A DNA stretch of 64,000 bases from JAJPIG01 sp035531675 (GTDB taxonomy: Bacteria; Desulfobacterota; Binatia; Binatales; Binataceae), in contig DATKSL010000027.1 of assembly GCA_035531675.1 (NCBI GenBank), positions 1-64,000 on the forward strand, given 5' to 3'. This document shows, in pieces, positions 31,177 to 40,616 of this stretch. Numbering within the stretch: the first letter of the stretch is position 1; every line of letters starts with the position of its first letter. Made by a program: the position numbers and the translations under genes. Under the pieces are notes generated by a model, which had not been told where the DNA came from, did not search any database, and saw only the letters and a program-made list of their open reading frames with translations.

Positions 31177-32415
31177 TCACGGCGCTCCGCACAGCGTGCC
31201 GTTGATGTCGCACTGCGGTTGGATCCCGCGATCACGCTGTTGCTGGTTCAGCGCGGAGATCTTCGTGTTGGTCTTCGCGTTCGGGTCGCATCCACACAGC
31301 TGACTGGCGCAGCAACTGCATTGAGCGGCGGTTTCGGCTTTGATTATTTCCGAAACGTCGCAGGTCGCCAGCTTTGAGCAAGCGGCCCCCAGCAGGTCCC
31401 GATCGTTGCATTCGTCGGTGCACAGCGTGGAGTCGCAGGTATACCCGGTCTGCACCGCTCCCGATGGTTGGCAACTGTTGTACTCCTGGCACACCAGTGC
31501 GCAGTCGACGCCGCTGTTGGGCGGCAGCACGGTGGTTCCCGGCACATACAGCGGACATCCCGCTGCGCCCGGCGCATCCGGCAGACAAGCGCCCGGACTG
31601 GGAATCGTCGCCGGCGCAGCGGCTTCCGTCGCGGCGGACGAGACCGGCGCGGTGGCCGGTGGCGGCGGCGCATAGGCGGCCGACCACACCAGGTCACCGC
31701 CCAGCGTACATTCCTGATTGTTTTGGCCGACCTGGTAAGGACCGTCGAAGACCGGACACGAGCAGCGATCGATGCCGGGTTGACCAGTCTTGAAACAGGG
31801 CGCGGTCATGCATCCGACATATGGCGCCTGCGAGCAATTGGTTTGGCCAATGCCGTTGGTGGGGACGCAGTCGAAGCTGAAGGTGGAGTAAAGATCCGTC
31901 CCGGGAATCAGCTTGCCCTGATTGACCGCCTGGCAGACCGGGGCCGAATTAAGCGTCCCGCACAGGCTACCATCGCTCCCGCATTGCGCGACGGTCTGTT
32001 CATAGATCGAATGGTTCAGGATGCCGTTGATATCGACGAAGAACACGCCGTAGGGAATGTCGAAGCATTTGCAGTTGGCGTAAAGACCATCGGGCGTCAA
32101 GGTGCAGGACAGGTCTTCGGGGCCGGTATTCGGACCCGAGTAATAGCACAGCGAGAACGGGCCGCCTCGGCACGGCAAGAAATTGCTGCCCGTCAACAGG
32201 ATGTTGGCGTAGGCGGGGCCGTATTCCGTCGTCCAGTTAGCCGGGTCGCTCCAGAACGCGTGCGAGTTGGGAACGAAGTGGACGAACCTGGGCGCTGGCC
32301 CCGATGCCTGCGATCCGCTGCCGTTACAGCCCGCCACGATCAGTGCGAGTGCCACCAGCCGAATTGCCGAACCGAGCAGCCAAAGAACAGACTTTCCCGA
32401 AGCGTACCTCGCCAC
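31177..32415 (-). CDS. large Cys-rich lipoprotein, unknown function
   Basis: 412 residues with a lipobox LALIVAGC (Cys30) and about 33 cysteines in total, many in short CxC or CC spacings (CSCCASQLCGCDP near the C-terminus). The sequence is extracellular in character, rich in Asn, Gly and Ser, with a Pro/Ala linker near the middle (APPPPATAPVSSAATEAAAPA). The cysteines may form disulfides, since a DsbA-like protein is encoded in the window; metal binding is an alternative. No known domain is recognised. An inverted repeat lies upstream at 32439-32472. Confidence 0.75.
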   Translation of the reverse strand: MARYASGKSVLWLLGSAIRLVALALIVAGCNGSGSQASGPAPRFVHFVPNSHAFWSDPANWTTEYGPAYANILLTGSNFLPCRGGPFSLCYYSGPNTGPEDLSCTLTPDGLYANCKCFDIPYGVFFVDINGILNHSIYEQTVAQCGSDGSLCGTLNSAPVCQAVNQGKLIPGTDLYSTFSFDCVPTNGIGQTNCSQAPYVGCMTAPCFKTGQPGIDRCSCPVFDGPYQVGQNNQECTLGGDLVWSAAYAPPPPATAPVSSAATEAAAPATIPSPGACLPDAPGAAGCPLYVPGTTVLPPNSGVDCALVCQEYNSCQPSGAVQTGYTCDSTLCTDECNDRDLLGAACSKLATCDVSEIIKAETAAQCSCCASQLCGCDPNAKTNTKISALNQQQRDRGIQPQCDINGTLCGAP

Positions 32416-32721
32416 CCTTTCACCCCCCTCTGCTGCATAAACGTTATCCCGATCGGAAGATGAATAACGTTTCGCGATCTGAGCTAACCACCACTGCCAT
32501 TTTCGGCACTGTCATTTTCGGACCGTGCTACAGACCCGTCGGTCGCAATCCGTCCATGTGAAGCAAGGTTTATGCCCGGCTTTGGCTCAGAGGTGCTTCC
32601 ATTTTCCACATCATAATCGGGGCGCCCCGCCATCGCATTGGCGAACCAAAGACCCAAAAACGACATTTGTTCGGCGCTGGTACTTATACCCAATCGCCTG
32701 CTTGCGTGATGAGACCGGCGG
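32416..32721. other. intergenic region, 306 bp
   Basis: No gene is supported here. It holds the inverted repeat at 32439-32472 near the lipoprotein start. The rest shows no clear hairpin or promoter. Confidence 0.6.
32439..32472. promoter_or_regulatory. operator-like inverted repeat upstream of the Cys-rich lipoprotein
   Basis: Perfect 9-bp arms AAACGTTAT (32439-32447) and ATAACGTTT (32464-32472) are separated by 16 bases. Each arm contains the palindrome AACGTT. It lies 24-57 bases before the lipoprotein ATG, a plausible place for a dimeric or tetrameric regulator. Confidence 0.45.
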
Positions 32722-33648
32722 TCAGCGGATACAGTTGCGGTTGGCGGTGGTGAAGATGTTGGCGCGCCAGCGATCGTGATCGCAGCCGCGGTTCGCGTCG
32801 TAGAGGTCGTCCTGCAAGTTGGCGGAGGTGTTATTACCCACGATCCGGTTGGCGTGGCTCGCATCGATCAGGATTCCGAACTGGTTGCCGCCGGCCTCGC
32901 CGCCGCTCACCCGGTTGAGTCGCGCCCCGGCCGGCGGATGCTTGCAGAGCGCACCGCCCACACTGCCGGGACAGAAGAAACGCGTCAGCTCGATCCCGGC
33001 CAGGTAGTTCTGGTCGGCGGTGAAACTGGTGAACTGGTTACGCTTTGACAGCGAGGAGGTGTCGACGCCGTCTCCGCCGTTGTCGTTGGCGGTGAAGCCG
33101 ACCAGTCGATTGCGGTGCGCCTTCCACAGATAGACCCCATCGGAAATGTTGCCGCTGGCATCGAAGTTCGACAGGTAGCCGTGATAGGCGCCGTCGAGCG
33201 AGACGCCGACTTCGTTGCCGGTCGCCTGGAAACCGCTCAGCACGGCGTGGCTGCTGCGCAGCACGATCCCGACCGCAAACTGGCTGATAGTCGCGCCGCT
33301 GGTAGCGCTCAGCACAAAGTTGGTCGCGGTGGCCTTGACGTAGATGCCGGCGATCGCGCGCGCCGGCAGCGGCGAGCCCGGCGTCAGCGGGCCGGTGATC
33401 GGGTTGGCGCCGAGATCGAGCTCGACCCTGGGCGCCGCCACGACGATACAGTGGTCGTTGAGCGATGATGAGCTGAGCGCGCCGGTCACCGTGTACTGGC
33501 CCGGCTTTCTGATCTTGCATCCGCATTCGCCGATGTTGCGCGGACACGAGGGCAGCGCCCAGCCAAGCGCCGGCATCGCGGCGATCAAACCGGTCAGCAT
33601 TACTACACGCGCGGCGATGGTCCGGAGACGGTCGAGTTTAAACATCAT
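32722..33648 (-). CDS. secreted right-handed beta-helix (NosD-like) protein
   Basis: 308 residues with a signal peptide (residues 12-32, VVMLTGLIAAMPALGWA). The body is a series of short repeats of the kind N-x-x-DGVYLW / G-I-x-L-x-x-S that builds a parallel beta-helix, for example GIVLRSSHAVLSGFQATGNE. Proteins of this class bind or process carbohydrates, or are surface structural proteins. The catalytic type is not evident. It ends with a short Cys-containing tail (NRGCDHDRWRANIF). Confidence 0.75.
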   Translation of the reverse strand: MMFKLDRLRTIAARVVMLTGLIAAMPALGWALPSCPRNIGECGCKIRKPGQYTVTGALSSSSLNDHCIVVAAPRVELDLGANPITGPLTPGSPLPARAIAGIYVKATATNFVLSATSGATISQFAVGIVLRSSHAVLSGFQATGNEVGVSLDGAYHGYLSNFDASGNISDGVYLWKAHRNRLVGFTANDNGGDGVDTSSLSKRNQFTSFTADQNYLAGIELTRFFCPGSVGGALCKHPPAGARLNRVSGGEAGGNQFGILIDASHANRIVGNNTSANLQDDLYDANRGCDHDRWRANIFTTANRNCIR

Positions 33649-33650
33649 CT

Positions 33651-34400
33651 TTATTTAGGCGCCGGTTCGAGCGTGTTGGGGACCGGGAAGTACTTGACGT
33701 TGCCGGTCAGGTTCAAGTGGGAATGCAGATTGGTCACCGCCTCGCTGACGCCCGCGCTCGCGATATCGACCGCGCGCACCCATCGCCCCTGGTTCTGCAG
33801 CCAGCTGCCGATATTGAAGACGTTTTGCGAGAGCGACTTCTGAGTCTTGGCGAACTGCGCGCGCCAGATGATCTGCCGGTTATTGAGGTCGGCGAAAAAC
33901 AGCGTGAAGGCGACCGTGGCCGGCTGCGCGGCCGCATAGCTGGAGCCGACCCGGTCCTGGTACTTATGCACGGTGCCGTAAAGGATTGCGTCGGCGGAGA
34001 CTTCGCGGGCCAGCGCCAGCGCGTTGGCGTCGAGATTGGCGCGGTTGGTGGGCGGCAGCTTCTGCATCGCCTGGACGACGTCATCCTCGGGCACCACCTC
34101 CCATCCGCCGGCGAGCTCCATCTGGCTGTAAAGCTGCGCGGTCAATGACTGCGCGGCCCCCGCCATAATCGAATTTGGTTCGGTCACATCGGGGTAGTCC
34201 ATCAGCGGCATCACCGCCACCCGATGAAGCTGGATGGTCTTGATCGATTGCACCGCATGGACCGTCAAGTCGCGATCGCCGACTCCCGGCAGCGAGCCGA
34301 CCAGGTCCTGCATGGTGGTGCCACCGCCGCCGCTCTGGGAGCATCCGGCGACGGCCAGCATCAGGACCGCCACTGTTATCAGGCCGCGCCAGGATCTCAT
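33651..34400 (-). CDS. lipoprotein of unknown function
   Basis: 249 residues with lipobox MLAVAGC (Cys20). The domain beyond carries VAVMPLMDYPDVT and ADAILYGTVHKYQDRVG, the pattern of GNA1162/CsgG-like periplasmic domains. The start codon overlaps the aspS stop by four bases (ATGA), so translation is coupled. A role in outer-membrane secretion or assembly is plausible but unproven. Confidence 0.7.
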   Translation of the reverse strand: MRSWRGLITVAVLMLAVAGCSQSGGGGTTMQDLVGSLPGVGDRDLTVHAVQSIKTIQLHRVAVMPLMDYPDVTEPNSIMAGAAQSLTAQLYSQMELAGGWEVVPEDDVVQAMQKLPPTNRANLDANALALAREVSADAILYGTVHKYQDRVGSSYAAAQPATVAFTLFFADLNNRQIIWRAQFAKTQKSLSQNVFNIGSWLQNQGRWVRAVDIASAGVSEAVTNLHSHLNLTGNVKYFPVPNTLEPAPK

Positions 34401-36184
34401 GTGATCACCTTGATCGAGAGCTCGCGCAGTTGTTCGACGCCAACCTCCGACGGCGCACCGCTCATCAGGTCGACGGCCTTCTGCGTCTTGGGGAACGCCA
34501 TTACGTCGCGGATCGAGTCGGTTCCGCACAGCAGCATCGCGATCCGTTCCACACCGAAGGCGATACCGCCATGGGGCGGCGCGCCGTAGCTCAGCGCGTC
34601 GAGCAGGAAGCCGAACTTCTCGAGCGCCTCTTCGCGGGTCAGACCGAGCTTCTCGAACACCGCCAGCTGCAGCTCGCGGTTGTGGATACGAATCGAGCCG
34701 CCGCCCAGCTCCTCGCCGTTGAGCACCATGTCGTAGGCCAGCGCCCGCACCGCCAGCGGATCGCTGTCGAACTGCTCGAGATCTTCGGGATGCGGCGCGG
34801 TGAAGGGATGATTCACCGACACCAGGCGCTGTTGTTCCGCGCTGTAGTCGAACAGCGGGAAATCGGTGATCCACAGGAAGCGGCGCTCGCCCGTCTTGCG
34901 CAGCTCGAAGCGCGCAGCCAGCTGGAGCCGGATCTCGCCCAGCACCGGCCGCACCTTGGCCGGCGCGCCCGCCACCATCAGCAGCGTTTCGCCGCCCGCG
35001 AGCCCCGCGACTTGCGCGACGCGGGTGCGCTCGGCCGGGTTGATATGGCGTGCGATCGGCCCCTGCCATTCCGGCGCGACGGCTTTTACCCACGCCAGGC
35101 CCAGCCCGTGGCGCGAGCGCAGCGCCTCGGTCAGCTCGTCGAGTTCGCGGCGCGCCAACTGCATCTCCGGCGGCATCGCGAGGCCGTAGATCGCTTCGTT
35201 GCGCGCCAGCACCTCGGCGAAGATGCGGAATTGCGTGCCGGCAAAGGCGGCGCTGAGATTCTTCAGTTCCAGACCGAAGCGCAGGTCGGGCTTGTCGCTG
35301 CCGAAACGCTCCATCGCATCGTCGTACTTGAGACGCGCAAACGGCAGCTCGAGCTCGACGCCGATGGCGCGCCGGAAGATCGACGCCATCATCCCCTGCC
35401 CGACCGCTATCACATCTTCCAGGCGCGGCCCGGTCATTTCGATATCGATCTGCGTGAACTCGGGCTGGCGATTGGCGCGCAGGTCTTCGTCGCGAAAGCA
35501 TCGCGCGATCTGGTAATAGCGGTCGAACCCGGAGACCATCAGGATTTGCTTGAGCAGCTGCGGCGATTGCGGCAGCGCATAGAAGCGGCCCGGGTTGACG
35601 CGGCTCGGCACCAGGTAGTCGCGGGCGCCTTCGGGCGTGGCGCGCCACAGGATCGGGGTTTCGATCTCGACGAAGCCCTGCCCGTCGAGGAACTCGCGCG
35701 CCCCGCGGACCGCCTGATGGCGAGTGCGGAGGTTGCGCTGCATGGCGGGGCGGCGCAGATCGAGGTAGCGATACTTGAGCCGCAGCTGCTCGTCGGCGCT
35801 GTCGTCGAGCTGCAACGGCATCGGCCACGACGGATTCAGAATCTTCGCTTCGAGCGCGGCGATTTCGATCTCGCCGGTCGGCAGCTCGGCGTTGACCGTG
35901 GCCGGCGAGCGGCGCACGACGGTGCCGCGCACGGCCAGGTAATATTCCGCGCGCGCCTGGTCGGCGATCTGATGGGCGTCGGCGGCGCGCTCGGGATTGA
36001 AGACCAGCTGGACGATGCCCTCGTGGTCGCGCAGATCGATGAAGATCAGGCCGCCGTGGTCGCGCCGCGCCGCGACCCATCCCCACAGTCCGACCTCGTG
36101 TCCTTCATCGCCGGCCCGCAGCGTTCCGCAATAATCAGTGCGCGGCCAGGGCGGCAACGGTGAAAATGGATGGCTGTTCGACAT
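34397..36184 (-). CDS. aspS: aspartyl-tRNA synthetase
   Basis: 595 residues with the bacterial-type layout: an N-terminal OB-fold anticodon-binding domain, a class II catalytic core (GARDYLVPSRVNPGRFYALP; FRDEDLRANRQPEFTQIDIE) and the GAD insertion. The last part GGIAFGVERIAMLLCGTDSIRDV is motif 3. The longer GAD-containing form is typical of bacteria. It may be discriminating or non-discriminating, which cannot be told from sequence alone. Confidence 0.95.
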   Translation of the reverse strand: MSNSHPFSPLPPWPRTDYCGTLRAGDEGHEVGLWGWVAARRDHGGLIFIDLRDHEGIVQLVFNPERAADAHQIADQARAEYYLAVRGTVVRRSPATVNAELPTGEIEIAALEAKILNPSWPMPLQLDDSADEQLRLKYRYLDLRRPAMQRNLRTRHQAVRGAREFLDGQGFVEIETPILWRATPEGARDYLVPSRVNPGRFYALPQSPQLLKQILMVSGFDRYYQIARCFRDEDLRANRQPEFTQIDIEMTGPRLEDVIAVGQGMMASIFRRAIGVELELPFARLKYDDAMERFGSDKPDLRFGLELKNLSAAFAGTQFRIFAEVLARNEAIYGLAMPPEMQLARRELDELTEALRSRHGLGLAWVKAVAPEWQGPIARHINPAERTRVAQVAGLAGGETLLMVAGAPAKVRPVLGEIRLQLAARFELRKTGERRFLWITDFPLFDYSAEQQRLVSVNHPFTAPHPEDLEQFDSDPLAVRALAYDMVLNGEELGGGSIRIHNRELQLAVFEKLGLTREEALEKFGFLLDALSYGAPPHGGIAFGVERIAMLLCGTDSIRDVMAFPKTQKAVDLMSGAPSEVGVEQLRELSIKVIT

Positions 36185-36232
36185 TGCAGGTTCCGCTGGC
36201 AGGATACCTAGCGCCGGCGCGGTACGGAATAC

Positions 36233-37492
36233 TCAATCACCAGCGGTGCGGATAATCCCGGCGAGTTCCGCGCGCGCCACTTCGCGCTGGCTGCTGGCCT
36301 TGAGATCGCGCAACTGCACCACGCCGCGCGCGATTTCGTCGTCGCCGATAATCGCCGCCAGCCGCACGCCGAGGCGGTCGGCGCGCTTGAGCAGGGCCTT
36401 GAGGCTTCGTTCGGGCGACAGCATCTCGACGCGGAGATCATGCGCGCGCAGCTCCCGCGCCATCGCGACCGCGGGCGCCAGCGCCTTCTCGCCGAGCGCG
36501 ATAACCACCACGTCGGCGCGCGCTCCGGCGACTTTCGCGGCCTCCAGCGCCAGCGCGATCCGTTCGATCCCGATCGCGAAGCCGGTGCCGGCCACCGCGC
36601 TGCCGCCCAGCGCCGCGACCAGTCCGTCGTAGCGCCCGCCGGCGGCGACCGCGTTCTGCGCGCCGACGGCAGTCGAGACCACCTCGAAGGCGGTGCGGGT
36701 GTAGTAGTCGAGGCCGCGCACCAGGCGCGGATTGACCACGAACGGCACCCGCGCGTCGGCCAGCAGCTCACGCACCAGGTCGAAATGGCGGCGGCATTCG
36801 TCGCACAGGTAATCGACGCTTTTGGGCGCCGACTCGGCCAGGCGCGCATCGATCTTGCAGTCGAGCAGCCGGAGCGGATTACGATCGATGCGCTGATGGC
36901 AATCCTCGCAGAGCTGGTCGAGGTTGGCGCGGCCCCACTCCAGCAGCGCCGCGCGATAGGCGGGCCGGCACTTGGCGTCGCCGAGCGAGTTGACTTCGAA
37001 GCTCAGCTCGAGGCCGAGGTCGCGCCGCAGGTCGTCGATCATGAACATCAGCTCGGCGTCGGCGGCGGCATCGGCTCGCCCCAAAAGTTCGACGCCGAAC
37101 TGATGGAACTGGCGATAGCGTCCCTTCTGCGGACGCTCATAGCGGAGCATCGGGCCCAGGTAGTAAAAGCGCTGCTCGGGATCGCTCTTGTCGAGCCCGG
37201 CATCGATATAGGCGCGCACCACGCCGGGCGTGCCCTCGGGCCGCAACGCCATCTCGCCGCGCTCGGGGTCGCTCTCCTCGTGCCGGCGCACGAGGTACAT
37301 CTGCTTCTGGACGACGTCCGAGGTCTCGCCGCTGGAGCGCTCGTAGAGCTCAAGCCGCTCGAGCATCGGGATGCGGATCTCCTCCAGCGCGTAGCGTCGC
37401 GCGACGGCGCGCGCCCGCTCCTCGACATGGGCGACGGCCCGCGCGCCGGGGCCGAGCAAGTCCTGGAATCCTCTGAGTCGGGTTAGTTCCAA
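36233..37492 (-). CDS. hisS: histidyl-tRNA synthetase
   Basis: 419 residues. The motif 2 region is LRPEGTPGVVRAYID with GPMLRYERPQKGRYRQFHQFG. The histidine-A motif is LVRGLDYYTRTAFEVVS and GRYDGLVAALGGSAVAGTGFAIGIER is motif 3, followed by the anticodon-binding domain. It is co-directional with aspS (49-base gap). Confidence 0.95.
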   Translation of the reverse strand: MELTRLRGFQDLLGPGARAVAHVEERARAVARRYALEEIRIPMLERLELYERSSGETSDVVQKQMYLVRRHEESDPERGEMALRPEGTPGVVRAYIDAGLDKSDPEQRFYYLGPMLRYERPQKGRYRQFHQFGVELLGRADAAADAELMFMIDDLRRDLGLELSFEVNSLGDAKCRPAYRAALLEWGRANLDQLCEDCHQRIDRNPLRLLDCKIDARLAESAPKSVDYLCDECRRHFDLVRELLADARVPFVVNPRLVRGLDYYTRTAFEVVSTAVGAQNAVAAGGRYDGLVAALGGSAVAGTGFAIGIERIALALEAAKVAGARADVVVIALGEKALAPAVAMARELRAHDLRVEMLSPERSLKALLKRADRLGVRLAAIIGDDEIARGVVQLRDLKASSQREVARAELAGIIRTAGD

Positions 37493-37498
37493 TCCGGG

Positions 37499-38398
37499 TC
37501 AGTCCTGTCTTTCGCCGCGCATCACCGCGCGCAGCTTCCGGTAGCCAATCAGTTGGATGCCCTCCAGCGCAATAAGCTCGCGCACCGCCGAGCCCGTAAA
37601 GAAGCGAAAATCCGCTTCCCGTTTGAGGGCGTCGTGCGCGAAGCCGCGAAGCTCGGCGCCCGCGTAAGCCGGATGGCAGTAGATTTCCGAGACGCCGGAC
37701 GGCAGCCCCCGAATCACCCCGCTCCAGTATTCGGCAACGTTCTCAGGCGAGCGCCGGCCGCTGACGATGAAATTATCCGGATAGAGAATCCCGGCGGTGT
37801 CAAGTCGCTCGACGATCGCGCCCAACCCCATCCGCCGCAGCATCGCACGCGGCGTGACGCGAATCGGCAACCGATAAGCGCGGGCCAGGTCGACATAGAG
37901 CTGATGGAAATCGGCGCGCAAGTGGAGCGGCCCCATATGACAATCGAGATGGGTCGGGTCGATGCCGGCCGTGATCACCCGCTCGATCTGCGCGTGCAAC
38001 TCGGCCTCGGCTTCATCGAGCCGCGCATGCGCGAAGACCGCGGCGACGTCGGACCATAGAAATCCCCCGGCGTCGACCAGCGACGGCACCGCCGCCGGGC
38101 CGAGCACCGGACCCCATCGATAGTTCGGCCACTCGCTGTTGAGCGTCAGATGGACGCCGAGGTCGGCACTCGGAGCGCGGCGCGCGAACTCCGCGACTTC
38201 ATCGAAGCCTGGCGCCGGCGCAAGAACCGTCGCCGAGGTGAAGATGCCGCCCGTCAGCCCCTCGATCGTCGCCCGGTTCTCGTCGTGGCATAGTCCGAAA
38301 TCGTCGGCATTGACGATCAGCGCGCGCGCCTGCGGCTCAAGGCCGATTCGCGCCGCGGTGGTGAGTCCCGAATTTCCGATGGCGGCAGCCGGTTCCAT
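37499..38398 (-). CDS. ChbG/HpnK-family polysaccharide deacetylase (YdjC-like)
   Basis: 299 residues from the second in-frame ATG; a start at 38446 is possible. The metal site motifs are NADDFGLCHDENRA (Asp-Asp near the N-terminus), DLGVHLTL (His) and DCHMGPLHL (His). Members hydrolyse acetamido groups on chitin oligosaccharides or take part in hopanoid biosynthesis (HpnK). No other hopanoid gene is in the window, so the substrate is left open. It lies directly upstream of hisS with a six-base gap. Confidence 0.83.
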   Translation of the reverse strand: MEPAAAIGNSGLTTAARIGLEPQARALIVNADDFGLCHDENRATIEGLTGGIFTSATVLAPAPGFDEVAEFARRAPSADLGVHLTLNSEWPNYRWGPVLGPAAVPSLVDAGGFLWSDVAAVFAHARLDEAEAELHAQIERVITAGIDPTHLDCHMGPLHLRADFHQLYVDLARAYRLPIRVTPRAMLRRMGLGAIVERLDTAGILYPDNFIVSGRRSPENVAEYWSGVIRGLPSGVSEIYCHPAYAGAELRGFAHDALKREADFRFFTGSAVRELIALEGIQLIGYRKLRAVMRGERQD

Positions 38399-38630
38399 CT
38401 CGCTGAAGAAAAAGGCCGCCCGTCGTGAGCGGCCTCGTTCGAGCATAAATACATGAAATTGCGCGGTTTTAACAGGACGCGGGCCGCCTCGACATTTCGT
38501 GACCGCCGATCATGCTTCCCTGTGCACCAGCGACCGTGAGCAGCGATAAGCTCGTCAGCGCGAAGAGTTTGAGCAGCAAAGAATTTTGAGGCAAAATCTG
38601 TAGATAATCTCGCTTTCCAAAGCGGTGCTT

Positions 38631-38825
38631 ATGGAAAAGCATGAAGATCAGACGAAGCCGGCGCAAAAACAGACTCCCAAAGGTGGTGTAGCCATAAGCT
38701 GGGATGCCTACACGGTCTTCTCCCTCGCCGCTTATGTTTTGCTCGCGGCGGTGATGGTCGGGTTTGCTGCCTATTGCATCCGGTACGGAGCGCCGGACCT
38801 GTCCTCATGGCACCTTGGTCGATGA
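38631..38825 (+). CDS. small single-helix membrane protein
   Basis: 64 residues from the ATG at 38631 (a GTG two codons upstream is also possible). A hydrophilic N-terminus is followed by one hydrophobic helix (FSLAAYVLLAAVMVGFAAYC). The ribosome binding site is weak. It lies between two divergent minus-strand blocks. The only reasons to call it are the clean helix and the absence of another gene here. Confidence 0.35.
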   Translation: MEKHEDQTKPAQKQTPKGGVAISWDAYTVFSLAAYVLLAAVMVGFAAYCIRYGAPDLSSWHLGR

Positions 38826-38950
38826 AGGACGGTGCGGACCTGCTGAACCAGCAAAGCCCCTGCTAGCTCCTGCTTTCCAACGCTCGGCCACCTAACACGG
38901 CGCGCGGAGGCGCACCCGTCGAGTGCGGCCTCCTTCGCCCGTACCGACAG

Positions 38951-40117
38951 CTAAACGGTCAGGATATGGATCGTGCAGGCTGAGCCGAGCCCGATCACAT
39001 GCGCCATCCCGACCTTCGCATCCGGGACCTGCCGTTCCTTGGCGCGATCGTCCTGGGTCAGATGCCAGGTGACCTCGCAGATGTTCGCGACGCCGGTGGC
39101 GCCCAGCGGATGACCCTTGGAGAGCAGGCCGCCTGAGACGTTGACCGGCGAATGGCCGCCGAGCGCGGGATGCATCCCGCCGCCCTGGTCGATAAACTTG
39201 GCCGCCTCGCCGTCGCCGCAGAGCTGCAGGTTCTCGTAATGCACCAGCTCCGCGGTCGCGAAGCAGTCGTGCAATTCGGTCAGCGAGACATCCTTGGGTC
39301 CGACGCCGGCGGTCTCGTAGGCCTGCTTGGCGGCGCGCCGCGTGAGCGTGCTGACGTCGGGCAGCGCGAGGTCGCGTTCGGTCCACGGATCGGAGGTCAG
39401 CACTGCGGCCGCGATGCGCGGCCGTTTGCGGCCGCCGGCGAGCTGGCGCAGCTTCTCCTCGGAGACCAGCACCACGGCGGCAGCGCCGTCGCCGGTCGGG
39501 CAGCACATGTAAAGCGTGTTGGGATAGGCGATCATCCGCGATTGCATCACGTCCGCGAGCGTCACCTCGTTGCGATACTGCGAGTACTGATTCTTGGTCG
39601 CATGCTTATGCGACTTCACCGAAATTTTCGCCATATGCTCGAGCGTGGTGCCGTACTTGCGCATATGCTCGATACCGGCCTGGCCGAACACCGCCGGCAT
39701 CAGCCCCGAGCCGAGCTTGCCCTCGGTGTTGTAGGCCGGATCGGTGACACCGTCGCGATTGGCGCCGAGCAGCCCCGCCTTGCCCATCTGCTCGCTGCCG
39801 ACCGCCAGCGCCATGTCATACATCCCGGAGGCGACTGACATGTAGGCTTCGCGCACCGCGGTCGAGCCGGTGGCGCAGGCATTGGTCACATTGATCACCG
39901 GGATTCCGGTCTGGCCGATCTGCTGCAGGATACGCTGCCCGACCATCGCGCTGGCCTGGAGCAGGTTGCCGGAGACGAAAATCTCGATGTCGTTGATCGA
40001 GACGCCGGCATCCTTGAGTGCGATTATCGCGGCTTCGGCGCCAAGCTGCGGGACGGTGCGATCGGGATAGCGCCCGAATTTGATCATCCCGGTTCCCAGC
40101 ACATAAACGTTTCTCAT
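38951..40117 (-). CDS. thiolase family protein (SCP-x/lipid-transfer type)
   Basis: 388 residues. The nucleophile is Cys81 in VINVTNACATGS. TELHDCFATAELVHYENL and GHPLGATGVANICEV contain the catalytic His residues of the SCP-x-type thiolases. This class lacks the usual second Cys of the standard thiolases and, together with a DUF35 protein, cleaves side chains by retro-aldol or thiolytic steps. The DUF35 partner gene is 55 bases upstream on the same strand. Confidence 0.88.
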   Translation of the reverse strand: MRNVYVLGTGMIKFGRYPDRTVPQLGAEAAIIALKDAGVSINDIEIFVSGNLLQASAMVGQRILQQIGQTGIPVINVTNACATGSTAVREAYMSVASGMYDMALAVGSEQMGKAGLLGANRDGVTDPAYNTEGKLGSGLMPAVFGQAGIEHMRKYGTTLEHMAKISVKSHKHATKNQYSQYRNEVTLADVMQSRMIAYPNTLYMCCPTGDGAAAVVLVSEEKLRQLAGGRKRPRIAAAVLTSDPWTERDLALPDVSTLTRRAAKQAYETAGVGPKDVSLTELHDCFATAELVHYENLQLCGDGEAAKFIDQGGGMHPALGGHSPVNVSGGLLSKGHPLGATGVANICEVTWHLTQDDRAKERQVPDAKVGMAHVIGLGSACTIHILTV

Positions 40118-40172
40118 CTCAAATCCTCCCGCCCGGCGGCCGGCGCGCGCCGTAACCGTCCGGCTAACGGTT

Positions 40173-40616
40173 TCAGTTGCTGGTCGGCCTAAACGAAAAC
40201 GCGATCACGTCGTGGCCCTCGCGATCCTTGGACGCCACGTGCGTGACCATTTCGACCGGCATATTGAAAATCTTCTGCGGCTCCTTCTGAGCTGTTTCGG
40301 GGTCTACATCCTGCAGGCTGGCGCGGACGCTGACGCCCTCGGGCAGGTCGACGATCGCGGTCACGTAGGGCGTCTTGATGCCGGGGAACGACTGATGGAT
40401 GACCGAAAAGACGTAGACCTTGCCCTTGCTGGCAAGATCGATAATCGGGAACGGTCCGACCGCGCCGCATTTCGAGCAGGCGACCCGTTTGACGTCGAGG
40501 TAGACCGCACCGCACTTGCATCGCGAGCCCACCAGATGGGGCTTGGGATCGAGCTTGAGGTACGGAACGATCGGGCGCGGACCGCTGTCGGTCTCGGCCT
40601 GAGCCTGTTCAGCCAT
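40173..40616 (-). CDS. DUF35 (Zn-ribbon/OB-fold) acyl-CoA-associated protein
   Basis: 147 residues with a zinc ribbon (CKC and CSKC near residues 33-53) and the OB-fold domain containing VYVFSVIHQSFPGIKTPYVT. The pairing with a SCP-x-type thiolase resembles the ChsH2-like/Ltp2 pairs of steroid side-chain degradation, so a joint role on acyl-CoA or side-chain substrates is expected. The start codon overlaps the end of comEC by eight bases. Confidence 0.85.
   Translation of the reverse strand: MAEQAQAETDSGPRPIVPYLKLDPKPHLVGSRCKCGAVYLDVKRVACSKCGAVGPFPIIDLASKGKVYVFSVIHQSFPGIKTPYVTAIVDLPEGVSVRASLQDVDPETAQKEPQKIFNMPVEMVTHVASKDREGHDVIAFSFRPTSN

Noticed and set aside
34401..36086. Upstream extension of the lipoprotein frame to 36086
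   Set aside because: It runs through aspS in a different frame and is low-complexity Arg-rich. The lipobox start at 34400 is the real start.
38469..38666. A 65-codon minus frame
   Set aside because: It overlaps the start of the small membrane protein gene and has no supporting motif or ribosome binding site.
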